DNA of 51,306 nucleotides from Deltaproteobacteria bacterium 13_1_40CM_4_68_19 (GCA_001918155.1 MNFJ01000040.1:1-51306), one strand, 5' to 3'; counted from the stretch's first letter, positions 36,450-46,259 are shown. The notes: generated by a model not told the origin, from the letters alone. Translations and numbers: made by a program.

Positions 36450-38198
36450 TCAAGGCTTCTGGCGGCCCTTGCGGGGGAGGGCGACGGTAAAAGTGGTCCC
36501 GTCGCTCTCGGAAGAACTCACCTCGATGCTCCCCCCGTGCGCCAGCACGATCTGCTGCACGATGAAGAGCCCCAGCCCGAGGCCGCCGGACCGGTCGGTG
36601 CCGCGCCGGCCAGGCTCGAAAACGTGCGGCAGCACCTCGCGAGGGATGGGCGTTCCGCGGTTGTGCGTCTCCAGCACCACGAAGTCCCTCTCTCCGCGCA
36701 GCGTCACCTCCACGTCGCCTTCGCTGTGCCGCACGGCGTTTCCCACCAGGTTCGAGATCACCTGCGCCATCCGATCCGGGTCCCAGTCTCCCCATGGATC
36801 GCCGTGGACCTCGAGCTTCACCTGGCGGGTGTAGGCGAACTCCAGCTCCTCGACGGTCTGCCCGCAGATCTGCCGCAGGTCGATGCGGCGCGGATGGATG
36901 GGGAACTCGCCGCCGAGCCGGGACCGCGCGAAGTCGAGCAGGTCGTCGATCATGCGCGCCATGCGGTCGGCGCTCGCGGCGATCCGCGCCACCACCCGCG
37001 CCTGCCGCTCGGGCAGCTCGCCGTACCGGAGCAAGAGCTGCGCAGAGGTGACGATGGCGGTGAGCGGGTTGCGCAGGTCATGGCTGACGATGCCGACGAA
37101 ATGCTCCCGGAACCGCGCCGTCCGCACCGCCTGTTCCTCGCGCTGCTTGCGGTCGGTGATGTCGACCAGGATGGCGATCGATCCGGACACTGCGCCGGCC
37201 GGGTCCCGCAGCGGAGCGGCGGAGAGCGCCAGGTCGAGGTGCGTGCCGTCCTTGCGCTTCCAGCGCACCTCCTGATTGCGGATGACCCGCCCGTCGTCGA
37301 TCTCCTGACGGATGCGGAGCGCCTCCTCCAGGTCGTGCGATCCCAGGGGGGTCGCCTTTCCCACCACCTCGTGGCGCTGCCAGCCGAAGAACTCCTCCGC
37401 AGCGCGGCTCCAGATCTGGACGAACCCGTTCCGATCGATGGAGAGGATGGGCAGCGGCGAGGCCTCGATCAACGACTCGAACGTCCGCAGGGTATGCCGC
37501 AGCCGCGCCTGCGGGTCGTCCCCGGCGAGCAGCGTGGCCGCGCGCGTGGCGATGGCACGCAGGAACCGCTTCTCGTCGTCGCTGAACTTCCAGGCGGTGC
37601 GCGAGGAGACGCGCAGCACTCCGAGCAATTCGTCACCGAATTGCAGGGGAAAGGCGAGCACGGCGCGCGCGTTCTCCGTGTCCGATGCTTCGACGACGCT
37701 GCCATCCGCCAGCGCGCGGCCGGCAACGCTGCGCGGATCGGCGGCGTCCGGCGGGATTTCCAGGCCGGCGGTCGCGCGGATCACGAGCTTGCCGTTCTCG
37801 CCGATGAGCAGGGCCGCGGAATCGGCGGACAACGCGCCCTGCACCGCCAGGTCGGGCAGGTCCCGCGCCGGAGTGTCGGAAAGCGCTCGTTCCAGAGCGT
37901 CGAGGACGCGCTGGGGCGAAGAGAGCGCGTCCAGCATCGCGGCCTGCGCCCCGTCGACCTCCCGGCAGAGGCGGCGCGCCTCGGTCGGTGTCAGCGTTCC
38001 GTCCTCGCAGAGCTGGAGGATGGAATCGCGCAATGCGGCGCACTGGCGCGCCGATTCCGCCGGCTCCACGCCAGCGCACGCTTCGGCGACCAGCCGCGCG
38101 ACGCGCTGCGCAGCGAGGTCACCTCCGCCGCCGCGAAGGAGCCCGGCAAGCTGCCGGGCCGCACCTGCCTCGCCCCCCATCGACGCGAACTTACGCAT
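36450..38198 (-). CDS. GAF/PAS sensor histidine kinase
   Basis: FVGIVSHDLRNPLTAIV H-box, NLVGNAVRHSEG N-box, GGLGLGLFIVQQIV G-box; PAS with ITDRKQREEQ linker; ATG at 38198. Confidence 0.93.
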   Translation of the reverse strand: MRKFASMGGEAGAARQLAGLLRGGGGDLAAQRVARLVAEACAGVEPAESARQCAALRDSILQLCEDGTLTPTEARRLCREVDGAQAAMLDALSSPQRVLDALERALSDTPARDLPDLAVQGALSADSAALLIGENGKLVIRATAGLEIPPDAADPRSVAGRALADGSVVEASDTENARAVLAFPLQFGDELLGVLRVSSRTAWKFSDDEKRFLRAIATRAATLLAGDDPQARLRHTLRTFESLIEASPLPILSIDRNGFVQIWSRAAEEFFGWQRHEVVGKATPLGSHDLEEALRIRQEIDDGRVIRNQEVRWKRKDGTHLDLALSAAPLRDPAGAVSGSIAILVDITDRKQREEQAVRTARFREHFVGIVSHDLRNPLTAIVTSAQLLLRYGELPERQARVVARIAASADRMARMIDDLLDFARSRLGGEFPIHPRRIDLRQICGQTVEELEFAYTRQVKLEVHGDPWGDWDPDRMAQVISNLVGNAVRHSEGDVEVTLRGERDFVVLETHNRGTPIPREVLPHVFEPGRRGTDRSGGLGLGLFIVQQIVLAHGGSIEVSSSESDGTTFTVALPRKGRQKP

Positions 38199-38297
38199 CG
38201 GTGCCGTGTGGAGGCAGAGCGGCTTGCGCCCGGGGCCGCTCATCAGGCGAGCAGGCAGGCGGGCACCGCCGTTCTCGTGGTGTGTTAGGGTTCGCGC

Positions 38298-38777
38298 ATG
38301 ACACATGCCATGCTGCTGGCCCTCGCGGCCGCGGTGGTGCCCGGCGAGAAGGCGCCGGCGTTCTCCATGGAGACGACGAGCGGGAAGAAGACCCTCGACG
38401 ACTACAAGGGGCAGACGCTGGTCCTGGCCTTCTTCGTCAAGGCGTTCACCGGAGGCTGAACGAAGGAGATGTCGGCGTTCCGCGATGTGCAGTCGAAGTT
38501 CGCCGACAAGAACGCCCAGGTCCTGGGCGTCTCGATGGACGACCTGGATACGCAGAAGCGCTTCGCGCAGAGTCTGAACCTGCCGTTCCCGCTCGCCGCC
38601 GACCCGAAGGGGACGACCGCGGAGGCATACGGCGTCAAGAACGGAGACCATCCGGATCGGGTCACGTTCGTGATCGGTCCCGACGGCAAGGTGCTGAAGC
38701 GCGTGGAGGGCCGGGACGCGCTCGACCCCAACCCCGCCCTCGAGGCGTGTCCCCTGCACCACGGGAAGAAGGTTTAA
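38298..38777 (+). CDS. Probable selenocysteine-containing peroxiredoxin (in-frame TGA at 38457-38459)
   Basis: Reading through TGA: MTHAMLLALAAAVVPGEKAPAFSMETTSGKKTLDDYKGQTLVLAFFVKAFTGG[U]TKEMSAFRDVQSKFADKNAQVLGVSMDDLDTQKRFAQSLNLPFPLAADPKGTTAEAYGV...; TGA sits exactly at the peroxidatic Cys of the (T)xxCTKE motif. Confidence 0.87.
38470..38508 (+). promoter_or_regulatory. Candidate bacterial SECIS hairpin
   Basis: TGTCGGCG (38470-38477) pairs with CGCCGACA (38501-38508), inner CGA/TCG with loop TGTGCAG; begins 10 nt after the TGA. Confidence 0.6.
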
Positions 38778-38781
38778 GTCG

Positions 38782-39519
38782 CTATTTCGCGCCCGACGCG
38801 CGCTGCTCCAGGCGCGGCGGCGGCGGATCCAGGACTCCCTCGTCGGCGCAGCACGACGGCGGGTGCACGCGTTCCCATGCGCTCGCCCAGAGGTCCTCGG
38901 CTTCCGCCAGCAGCCGCGCGACGGCGTGGCGTCCGACGGCGTCGGCCCGATCGAACTGGACGCCCATCTCGCCCTCCTCTACCCACACGACATGGGCGTA
39001 CGAGAGGTCGTGGAACGTCAGCCGGTCGGCTGAGAGAAGACGGAGCTCGAGGTAATCGCCGGGGGCGAACGCTTCCAACCCGCAGAGGCGAGCGCCCCCG
39101 GGGCTCAGGTCGAGCATGCGGCCGGACGCGACGTGCCGGTCCGATCGGACCTCGACCAGGGCATCGCAACCGAGCCGGATGCTGCGCCGCACGGCTTCCG
39201 TGGCCGAGATCTCGCGCAGTGGCCGGATGTCGAGTAGCTCGAGCCAGGTTCCGGCGCCTTCGACGACACCGACCGCGCGGCCGTGCACCAGCCGCGTCAC
39301 CTCGCCGCCCTCGAAGCTCAGCGACAGGCAGACCGAGGCGTCGGGAAGAAGGCACATCTTTTCGTCGGGGACGAAGAAGAGGGCGCGCCCGCCCGCGTCG
39401 TGCAGGTGAGCGCGAGCCTGGCCGAGATTGCCGAACCGGTAGCGGAGTCGCGTATTGCAGCGGCCCTGGACGATCAAGGTGCCCTCCCTGGTTGAGAGCG
39501 CACGGAACCAGAACGGCAT
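38782..39519 (-). CDS. PilZ-domain protein
   Basis: RRSIRLGCDALVEVRSDRHVASGRMLDLSPGGARLCG (RxxxR and DxSxxG); ATG 39519 preferred over TTG 39531. Confidence 0.8.
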   Translation of the reverse strand: MPFWFRALSTREGTLIVQGRCNTRLRYRFGNLGQARAHLHDAGGRALFFVPDEKMCLLPDASVCLSLSFEGGEVTRLVHGRAVGVVEGAGTWLELLDIRPLREISATEAVRRSIRLGCDALVEVRSDRHVASGRMLDLSPGGARLCGLEAFAPGDYLELRLLSADRLTFHDLSYAHVVWVEEGEMGVQFDRADAVGRHAVARLLAEAEDLWASAWERVHPPSCCADEGVLDPPPPRLEQRASGAK

Positions 39520-39628
39520 GTAAAAAAACAAGGGTCACGGGTGAGCGGCTCGCGCACCGGCGCGCATGCGCTCGACCACTCTTCGGATCAACCGCAGAGC
39601 GCGCAGGGCCGACAGGATTTCCTGGTCG

Positions 39629-42600
39629 TCACACGGCCAGCAGCGCGGCGCGCGCGGGAAGCCCGGTCGCGGCCGTGATCGCGCGGCAGTACAGCTGCAG
39701 CTGGGCCGCGTACTGCGGGTGCGAATCCGGGCGCGCATCGGTCTTGAAGTCCACGATCACCCACTCTCCGCCCTCGCGGAAGGCGAGATCCACCACGCCC
39801 TCGAGCAGCGTGCCGTCTTCGAGCCTGTGCACCACCGGCTCTTCGCGGCGGCAATCCACCGCAGCGGCAGCGCGCCGCAGCAACGGATGCGCCAGCGCCG
39901 CCAACGCCGCGCGGGCGGCAGCGTCCACTTCCTCCGGCGTGGCGCCGACCAGGCGCGCCTGCGCTCGCGCCACGCCACCGACCGCCTCGGGTCCGGCGCG
40001 CAGATCCGTCTCGGCGAGCACGGCGTGCACCAGGCTGCCAAATCGCCGGCCGCGCGGCCGCGAGAAGTCGCGGATCTCCACCGCCGCGAGCTCCACCGGC
40101 TCGCCGGCGACCGCCGGGAGCGAGCGCGCCGTCGCCGTATCGACTCGCAGCGAGGGACGGGCACCCTGCTCGATGGCGGCGCTCCTGCGCTGCTGCCATC
40201 GCTGGTGCGCCTGCGCCGTTGGCCGGGCGGCGCCCTCGTCCACGAGCAGCAAGTCGCGCTCGCGCAGCCAGTTCTCGACTTCGCGCTCGAGCTCGAGCAC
40301 CCGCGGGTCCCACCAGACCACCTCGTGCGCTCCGGACTGCGGCCGGTGAAGCCCCGGTGGTACGGCGAGCACGCCGAACATGCCCTCCGGCCGATCGAGC
40401 ACCGCTTCCTTCCCGAAGGGCGGACATCCCGGCGCCGCGCCCGGCGGTCCTCGCGTCAGCGGAGCCGGATAGATCGCGGCGTTGAGCGGCTCGAGCCATG
40501 CGTCCGGTTCCTCATCGGCGATGGCCGGGACGACGAGCAGATCGCGCGCTCGGGTGGCAGCGACGTAAGCCACGCGCACTCCCTCCTCGCGGTCGCGCTG
40601 CAAAAGCGCCGGCGCGTCGTCCAGCAACTCGGCTGGAGCGCAGCTCGCGAGCGGCATCGCCCAGACCTTGCGTTCGGGATCCACCAGGCGCGAGGGCTTC
40701 CGCGGCGCAGGGGGCGCGCAGGGATCGCAGAGGACCACCACCGGGAACTCCAGCCCCTTCGCCTTGTGGACGCTCATGATGCGGACGCCTTCGGTCCCTT
40801 CCTCGACCACGGCCGCTTCCGCCGCCTCTCCGCGCTCGGCGTCGGAGGCGAGCCGGTCCACGAAGGCGCGGAAGCTGCTCGCGCCGGCGGCCTCGAATCG
40901 CCGGGCCAGCTCCAGCACGCGCAGCACGTTTCCCAGGGCCTGCTCTCCGGCTGGCCGCATGGCGATGCCGGCATGCGCCCGCGTCGCATCGAGCAGGCGC
41001 GAGAGCGTCTCCGCGATCGGCCTGCGGTTGCGGCGCAGATGCAGCTCGCCGAGGAGCGCCAGGGCGTCGAAGACCTCCGCTTCCGCCGCGCCCGCCGCTT
41101 CGGGTCGCTTGCGCAACGGATGCAGCCGCCCGTGGCGCTCGCGGAAGAGCACCAGCGCGTCGTCGCCGAGAGCGAAGAGCGGTCCCTTGAGCGCCGCGAA
41201 TACCGCCAGCTCGTCGTCGGGCGACTCGATGGCGGTGGCGGCCACGCGCATCGCCAGCACCTCCTCGCGCGCGTGGTACGAGCGTCCGCCGACGAGCACG
41301 TGCGGGATCCTCCGCGCCTCGAGAGCGCGGACGTATGCGCGAGTGAGGTCGCCCTCGTAGTTGCGCATGCGCTTGAAGAGAAGGCAGACGTGACGAGCCT
41401 CCACCGGGACCGGCTCCGCCCGATCCCGCTCGCTCACCCGCCAGCCGCTCTTCGTCACCAGCCAGTCGACGAGTGCCGCCACCGCGTCCGGATACGATTG
41501 CTCGATGCGGAAGTTCGCGACCTTCTCGCGCTCGCCATAGATCTTCGGGGCAGGCAGCGCAACCACGGCAGGTTGTCCTTCGAGGTTTCCGCGGAACGGG
41601 TCGAGGGGGACGTAGCTCGCCTGCGTCCCGCCCTGCATCCTCCCTGAAAATCCCGCGTTCACCGCCTGCTGGATGGCAGGAACGGATCGGAAGCTGGTGG
41701 TGAGATGCAGGAGTTCTGCGCCGCCGGCGAGCAAGAGCTGCTTCACGTCCTCGTACAGGGCGATGTCGGCGCGGCGGAACCGGTAGATCGACTGCTTCGG
41801 ATCGCCGACGACGAACAGCTTCCCCGGCGCGGGGCGCGAGTTCCTCCAGCGCGACTCCGCCGGGTCCGCCGAGGCGATCAACAGGAGGATCTCGGCCTGC
41901 AGCGGGTCGGTGTCCTGGAACTCGTCGACCAGGACGTGCGTGAAGCGGCGCGAGAGCTCCGTGCGCACCGAGGCGTCGTCTCGGACCAGGTCCCGGGCCC
42001 GCACGAGCAGATCGAGGAAGTCGAGACATCCGGCGCCGCGCTTGAGGTCCTCGTAAGCGTCGCAGAGCGTTCGCAGCTCCTCGCGCAGGCAGGCGGCGAG
42101 ATCGGCGTCGCAGCGATCGAGGAACGCCTCCAGCTCCGCCTTCACCGCATCGCGGCGGGCGAGGACCGACGCCTTGTCCAGGTCCTTCGCGAACCACTTT
42201 CCGCCTCCTCGCCAGTTCCACAGGCGCCGGCGGCAGAGCTCGTGAAGCTCCGCTTCGAGGCCGTCCAGGTCGCGGGCGCGCATGCTCTCGCGGCGCCGGA
42301 GCTCCGCCACCCAGCGCCCGATGCCCATGACCGACTGCGCCGCCCAGTCGTCCGGACGCTGCGCTCTCGCGGCCAGTTCGCCGATCTCCGAGAGGCGCGC
42401 GACGATCTGCTGCAGCCCGGCCTCACGGTCGAACGCGTCCCGGCGCCAGGCGCCCGAGAAGTCGCGATGCTCGGAAAGGTCCCGCCCCGCCTGCCGGAGC
42501 AGCTCGCGCGGCGCCGGCTCCCCGGGGCGCAGCTTGCGCCGCAGCAGCCTGCGCACCCCTTCCGGCGGATCGGCGATGGCCCGTTGGAACCAGGCGTCGA

Positions 42601-43021
42601 ACGCCTGATCGAACAGGCGGTCCTGCTCTTCGCCGGCGGCGATCTCGAAGACGGGATCGACCCGCGCCTCGATCGGCCGTTCCCGCAACAGGTCGGCGCA
42701 GAAGGAGTGGATGGTGCCGATGGGCGCCGCCTCCAGCCGTTCCAGCGCTCCGGTCAAGCGATCGCGCTCCTCGGAGCCGGCGCCGCTGCGCGCCGTCTCC
42801 AGCTCGGAGCGCAAGCGCAGCTTCATCTCGCCGGCGGCCAGGTCGGTGAAGGTCACCGAAAGGATCCGGTCGAGCGTGGTTCGGCCGCTGCGCACCAGGG
42901 CGACGATGCGCGCCACCAGCTCGGTCGTCTTCCCGGTGCCGGCGGCGGCCTCCACGATCAGCGACGCGTCGAGATCGCCCCGGATGCGATCGCGGGTGGC
43001 CTGGTCGGCGAGCGCCCTCAT
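39629..43021 (-). CDS. addA: UvrD/AddA-like helicase-nuclease
   Basis: VEAAAGTGKTTELVARIV Walker A, VDEFQDTDPLQAEIL, SVHKAKGLEFPVVVL, C-terminal RecB-nuclease WVIVDFKTD. Confidence 0.92.
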   Translation of the reverse strand: MRALADQATRDRIRGDLDASLIVEAAAGTGKTTELVARIVALVRSGRTTLDRILSVTFTDLAAGEMKLRLRSELETARSGAGSEERDRLTGALERLEAAPIGTIHSFCADLLRERPIEARVDPVFEIAAGEEQDRLFDQAFDAWFQRAIADPPEGVRRLLRRKLRPGEPAPRELLRQAGRDLSEHRDFSGAWRRDAFDREAGLQQIVARLSEIGELAARAQRPDDWAAQSVMGIGRWVAELRRRESMRARDLDGLEAELHELCRRRLWNWRGGGKWFAKDLDKASVLARRDAVKAELEAFLDRCDADLAACLREELRTLCDAYEDLKRGAGCLDFLDLLVRARDLVRDDASVRTELSRRFTHVLVDEFQDTDPLQAEILLLIASADPAESRWRNSRPAPGKLFVVGDPKQSIYRFRRADIALYEDVKQLLLAGGAELLHLTTSFRSVPAIQQAVNAGFSGRMQGGTQASYVPLDPFRGNLEGQPAVVALPAPKIYGEREKVANFRIEQSYPDAVAALVDWLVTKSGWRVSERDRAEPVPVEARHVCLLFKRMRNYEGDLTRAYVRALEARRIPHVLVGGRSYHAREEVLAMRVAATAIESPDDELAVFAALKGPLFALGDDALVLFRERHGRLHPLRKRPEAAGAAEAEVFDALALLGELHLRRNRRPIAETLSRLLDATRAHAGIAMRPAGEQALGNVLRVLELARRFEAAGASSFRAFVDRLASDAERGEAAEAAVVEEGTEGVRIMSVHKAKGLEFPVVVLCDPCAPPAPRKPSRLVDPERKVWAMPLASCAPAELLDDAPALLQRDREEGVRVAYVAATRARDLLVVPAIADEEPDAWLEPLNAAIYPAPLTRGPPGAAPGCPPFGKEAVLDRPEGMFGVLAVPPGLHRPQSGAHEVVWWDPRVLELEREVENWLRERDLLLVDEGAARPTAQAHQRWQQRRSAAIEQGARPSLRVDTATARSLPAVAGEPVELAAVEIRDFSRPRGRRFGSLVHAVLAETDLRAGPEAVGGVARAQARLVGATPEEVDAAARAALAALAHPLLRRAAAAVDCRREEPVVHRLEDGTLLEGVVDLAFREGGEWVIVDFKTDARPDSHPQYAAQLQLYCRAITAATGLPARAALLAV

Positions 43022-46000
43022 GGCATCCCCCGCAGCTGCACCAGCGGCGCGAGCGCGTCGGCCGGCTTGCGCCGGGTCCGGGCCCATTCCGACGGTCCGC
43101 ACACCGCGAGGTAGTCGCAGCGGCCGCACTCGCGCTCGTCCCGAGGAGCCGCCGGAAGAAAACCCTGCGCGATGGCATCGCCGATGGTCTTCGCCAGCTG
43201 CTGCACGCTGCCGCGCGCGGTGGCGTCGAGGGCCACGGGAACCGAGGTGAAGTCGCCCCCGTACGTGCAGTAGTAGAGCCGGCCGTCCTCCACGCGCGTC
43301 CCCGGGAACAGCTTCTCCAGCGCGAGGGCGTAGAGCGCGGGCTGCAGCGTGGCGCCGCCGCCGATCACGGTCCCCTTCTGCGCCCAGGCTTTGCCGGTCT
43401 TGTGATCGGTCGCGCGCAGCGCGCCGTCGGGCGCTCGCTCGACCAGATCGATCGAGCCGCGCAACCGGATGCCCTCGTCCAGCAGGACCGGCTCCCGGCT
43501 GCTGTGCGGGTCGCGCTGCGACATCTCGGGCAGCCCGAACGAGAGCTCGAAGCGCCACGGCGCCCACCCCGGCTCCTCGCTCATCCGGCGTAGCCACTCG
43601 CGCAGGTCGATCTTCACGCCAGCGATGCAGTCCTTCCAGACGCGCTCGATGGCGGGCGCCAGATCGTCCTCCCACCGCCGTGCCACCCGATCCACCACCG
43701 CCTCCAGCCGCAGCTGCGCGGCGGGAAGGTCCCTGATGGGCACTTCGCCCGCTTCCGACAGCTCCCGGAGCAGCTCGTACTGCGCTTCGTGGATGAGCGA
43801 GCCGCGCGAGAGCGGATCGATCTCGTCGATCCCTTCCGGGACCTCGCGCGGCGCGAGCCGGTGGATGGCCTGGAGGACGAACTTGTAAGGACAAGCCGCG
43901 TAGTTCTGCAGCGCCGTCGGCGAATAGGATCGCGCGACCGGCTGATGCGCCTGCATCGCCTGGAGAGCGGCTGCTGTGGGCTGGACGAGCCCGTCCGCGG
44001 GCGTCCAGCGGCGCAGTCCGCGCCGCGCCCGGCTCCTCAGGGCGCGGCTGAGGTGCGGATTCGCCGCCAGCAGATACGCCGCCGTCCCTTTGCTCGCCTT
44101 CGGGTCCTGCAGCGCGCTCGCCAGAAGCGCCAGATCGTGCTCGGCCTCGTCGATGGCGTCCGCCGCCTCCCGGGGAGCGGGCCAGCCGGCCCGGGTCCGC
44201 AGCGCCTGCTCTGCCCGCCGGGCGAGGTCAGCGAACCCGGGCAACGTGCCTTCGGCGGCGCGAACGACTTCCAGGCCATAGAACGACGGAACGCGGGCAC
44301 GCCCTTGCGAGAGATCGATCCGCGGCCAGGAGAGAACGAGCTTGCCGCGGGCGGCGCCGACCGCGAGCCTCAGCGCGAGCCGCTCGGCGGCGATCCGATC
44401 CTCGGAGGTCTCCAACTCCGCCAGCGGACGCCGCTCCTCGTCGCGAAGCAGCGGATCTTCCATGACTTTCTGAGGGAAGAGCTTCTCCGCCAGGCCGGGT
44501 ACGAACACGCTGTCGAACGACAGCCCGCGCGCGGCGGCGACCGGCGCGATGAACACCTTCCCGTGGCGCTTGCCGGGCGGCGGTACGGAGAGCTCCGTGA
44601 GACGGCGCCCGAGGACCACGCGCACTTCGCCCAGGGAGACAGGGCCGACCGGTCCCATCGGGGCGAGCTCGGCCAGAAGCGACAGCACGCGCGCAGGCTC
44701 GCGGAGCGCGCGGGTGGCAAGGGCGGTGAGAGGGTCGATCCAGCCCGCCCAGGTCGCGCTCGCCGGCAGGGCAGCGAGAGCGTCCAGCAGCGGCAGCGCG
44801 AACTCGCGCAGCGCCGCCAGGTCGGCCAGCTCGCGCTCCATCCGCTGCGCTCTTGCTTCGTCTTCGGCGAAAGCGGCGAGCGTCGCGCGCAGCTGCGCTT
44901 CGAGCCCGTCCAGCCTGCGCTTCCAGCGCTGCCGGCCTCCGATCACGGCCGCGTCGATGAGGAGCTGCTCCCAGCGCCAGGGAGCGCGCAACGCTCCGGC
45001 GACGACCGGCGCGTCCAGGTCGGCCGGTGGTCCCGGCTCCGCCGCCGGAGCCGGCTCGGCGGCGGGTCGCGCCGTCAACTCCGAGTCAGGCGGTACCCAG
45101 CGATCTCCGGAAGGCGGCGCGTCCGGCGGCGCTCCGGACACCGCCTGCGGCACTTCGCCAAGGCTCAGGTACTCCGCGAACCTGCGCGCGGAAAGGCCGT
45201 CGGCAGCGCAGGCGAGCAGCGCGAGGAAGGCCCGCCCGGCGGGATTCGGCTGCTGCGTACCCGAGGCGAAATGGGCGGGGATGCCGGCGCGCGCGAAGGC
45301 CTCTTCGAGGAGCGGACGGTATTGGCCTGGCGCGCGGAGCAGGACCGCCATCCGGTCGAAGGGAATGCCGCGCTCCGCCTCGCGTCGGACCAGCCGCGCG
45401 ATCTCCACGCACTCCCGGCTCTCACCAGGCGCGGAGAGCAGAAGAACGTCGTCGCCCAAGGGCGGCATCGCGTCCGTTCCCTCCACGAACAGGCGCTGTT
45501 GCACGCGGGCGAGAGACGTCGTGGCGGGCTCCGCGAGCGGGCGCGCCGCGGTCCCGAGGGCGCGCGCGATGCGCACCGCATCGGCCGATGGGGCCACTGC
45601 GAGCACAGGCCCCCGCAACCGGGCGACGAACCGCTCTTCGAGCGTGGCGCGCAGGGGCAGATCGAGGAGCAGCGCGGGCAGATCGAGCAGCGGCGAGTCC
45701 GCTTCCAGCGCGAGCCGGAAGACGCCGGCGCGGTCGGCGAGCGCCGCCTGCCGGAGCTCGGCCTCGTACGCGTCGAGGACGCGACCGAGGTCGCCAACCG
45801 GCCGGGCTCCGGAGAGCCGCAGCTCCTGGATGGTGCGCGACAGGGCGCGGGGAAGGCCGGGCTGAGCGGCGACGGCATCGAGCTTTCCCAGGCGCCCGCG
45901 GAGCTGATGGACCACCCGCGCGCACACCGCTTCGACGCCGAGCGGCGACAGCGGCGAGAGGCCGCGCGCGGACATCGCTTGCGCCGCGACCGCAGCCGCG

Positions 46001-46194
46001 AGCCGGCCCAGCGTGAATCGCTGCCAGCCGAACGCGGCGCCCGCGGCGGTCGCCGCAGTCCGCACTACCTCCGCCGCGGCCTCCTGCGTGGCGCCGACCA
46101 CGAGCGCCCGCCCCGCCGGCCCGCGCTTGCGGAGCCATTCCCCGGCGAGCTCGAGCCTGCTCGACGCAGCTGCGGATGTGACCAGCTCCCTCAC
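43018..46194 (-). CDS. addB: AddB-like PD-(D/E)XK exonuclease subunit
   Basis: SPTALQNYAACPYKFVLQAIHRL ... RATDHKTGKAW ... ECGRCDYLAVCG (four-Cys Fe-S staple pattern); overlaps addA by 4 nt. Confidence 0.88.
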   Translation of the reverse strand: MRELVTSAAASSRLELAGEWLRKRGPAGRALVVGATQEAAAEVVRTAATAAGAAFGWQRFTLGRLAAAVAAQAMSARGLSPLSPLGVEAVCARVVHQLRGRLGKLDAVAAQPGLPRALSRTIQELRLSGARPVGDLGRVLDAYEAELRQAALADRAGVFRLALEADSPLLDLPALLLDLPLRATLEERFVARLRGPVLAVAPSADAVRIARALGTAARPLAEPATTSLARVQQRLFVEGTDAMPPLGDDVLLLSAPGESRECVEIARLVRREAERGIPFDRMAVLLRAPGQYRPLLEEAFARAGIPAHFASGTQQPNPAGRAFLALLACAADGLSARRFAEYLSLGEVPQAVSGAPPDAPPSGDRWVPPDSELTARPAAEPAPAAEPGPPADLDAPVVAGALRAPWRWEQLLIDAAVIGGRQRWKRRLDGLEAQLRATLAAFAEDEARAQRMERELADLAALREFALPLLDALAALPASATWAGWIDPLTALATRALREPARVLSLLAELAPMGPVGPVSLGEVRVVLGRRLTELSVPPPGKRHGKVFIAPVAAARGLSFDSVFVPGLAEKLFPQKVMEDPLLRDEERRPLAELETSEDRIAAERLALRLAVGAARGKLVLSWPRIDLSQGRARVPSFYGLEVVRAAEGTLPGFADLARRAEQALRTRAGWPAPREAADAIDEAEHDLALLASALQDPKASKGTAAYLLAANPHLSRALRSRARRGLRRWTPADGLVQPTAAALQAMQAHQPVARSYSPTALQNYAACPYKFVLQAIHRLAPREVPEGIDEIDPLSRGSLIHEAQYELLRELSEAGEVPIRDLPAAQLRLEAVVDRVARRWEDDLAPAIERVWKDCIAGVKIDLREWLRRMSEEPGWAPWRFELSFGLPEMSQRDPHSSREPVLLDEGIRLRGSIDLVERAPDGALRATDHKTGKAWAQKGTVIGGGATLQPALYALALEKLFPGTRVEDGRLYYCTYGGDFTSVPVALDATARGSVQQLAKTIGDAIAQGFLPAAPRDERECGRCDYLAVCGPSEWARTRRKPADALAPLVQLRGMP

Positions 46195-46259
46195 AGCCGC
46201 ACAGCCTACCCCAAGCGTCCGACATTCCCCGCGACGTTCTGTTTTGCGACAGTTGCGCC

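Noticed and set aside
36141-38288. 715-aa plus-strand ORF
   Set aside because: Antisense to the histidine kinase, whose H/N/G boxes are clear.
38469-38777. Short peroxiredoxin ORF starting at the internal ATG
   Set aside because: Lacks the active site and thioredoxin-fold N-terminus, which lie in frame just upstream of the TGA; treated as part of the selenoprotein.
39535-39738. Short minus-strand ORF after addA (ends QEILSALRALRLIRRVVERMRAGARAAHP)
   Set aside because: Helical-looking tail, but no clear start codon outside the addA coding region and addA already ends naturally; insufficient support.
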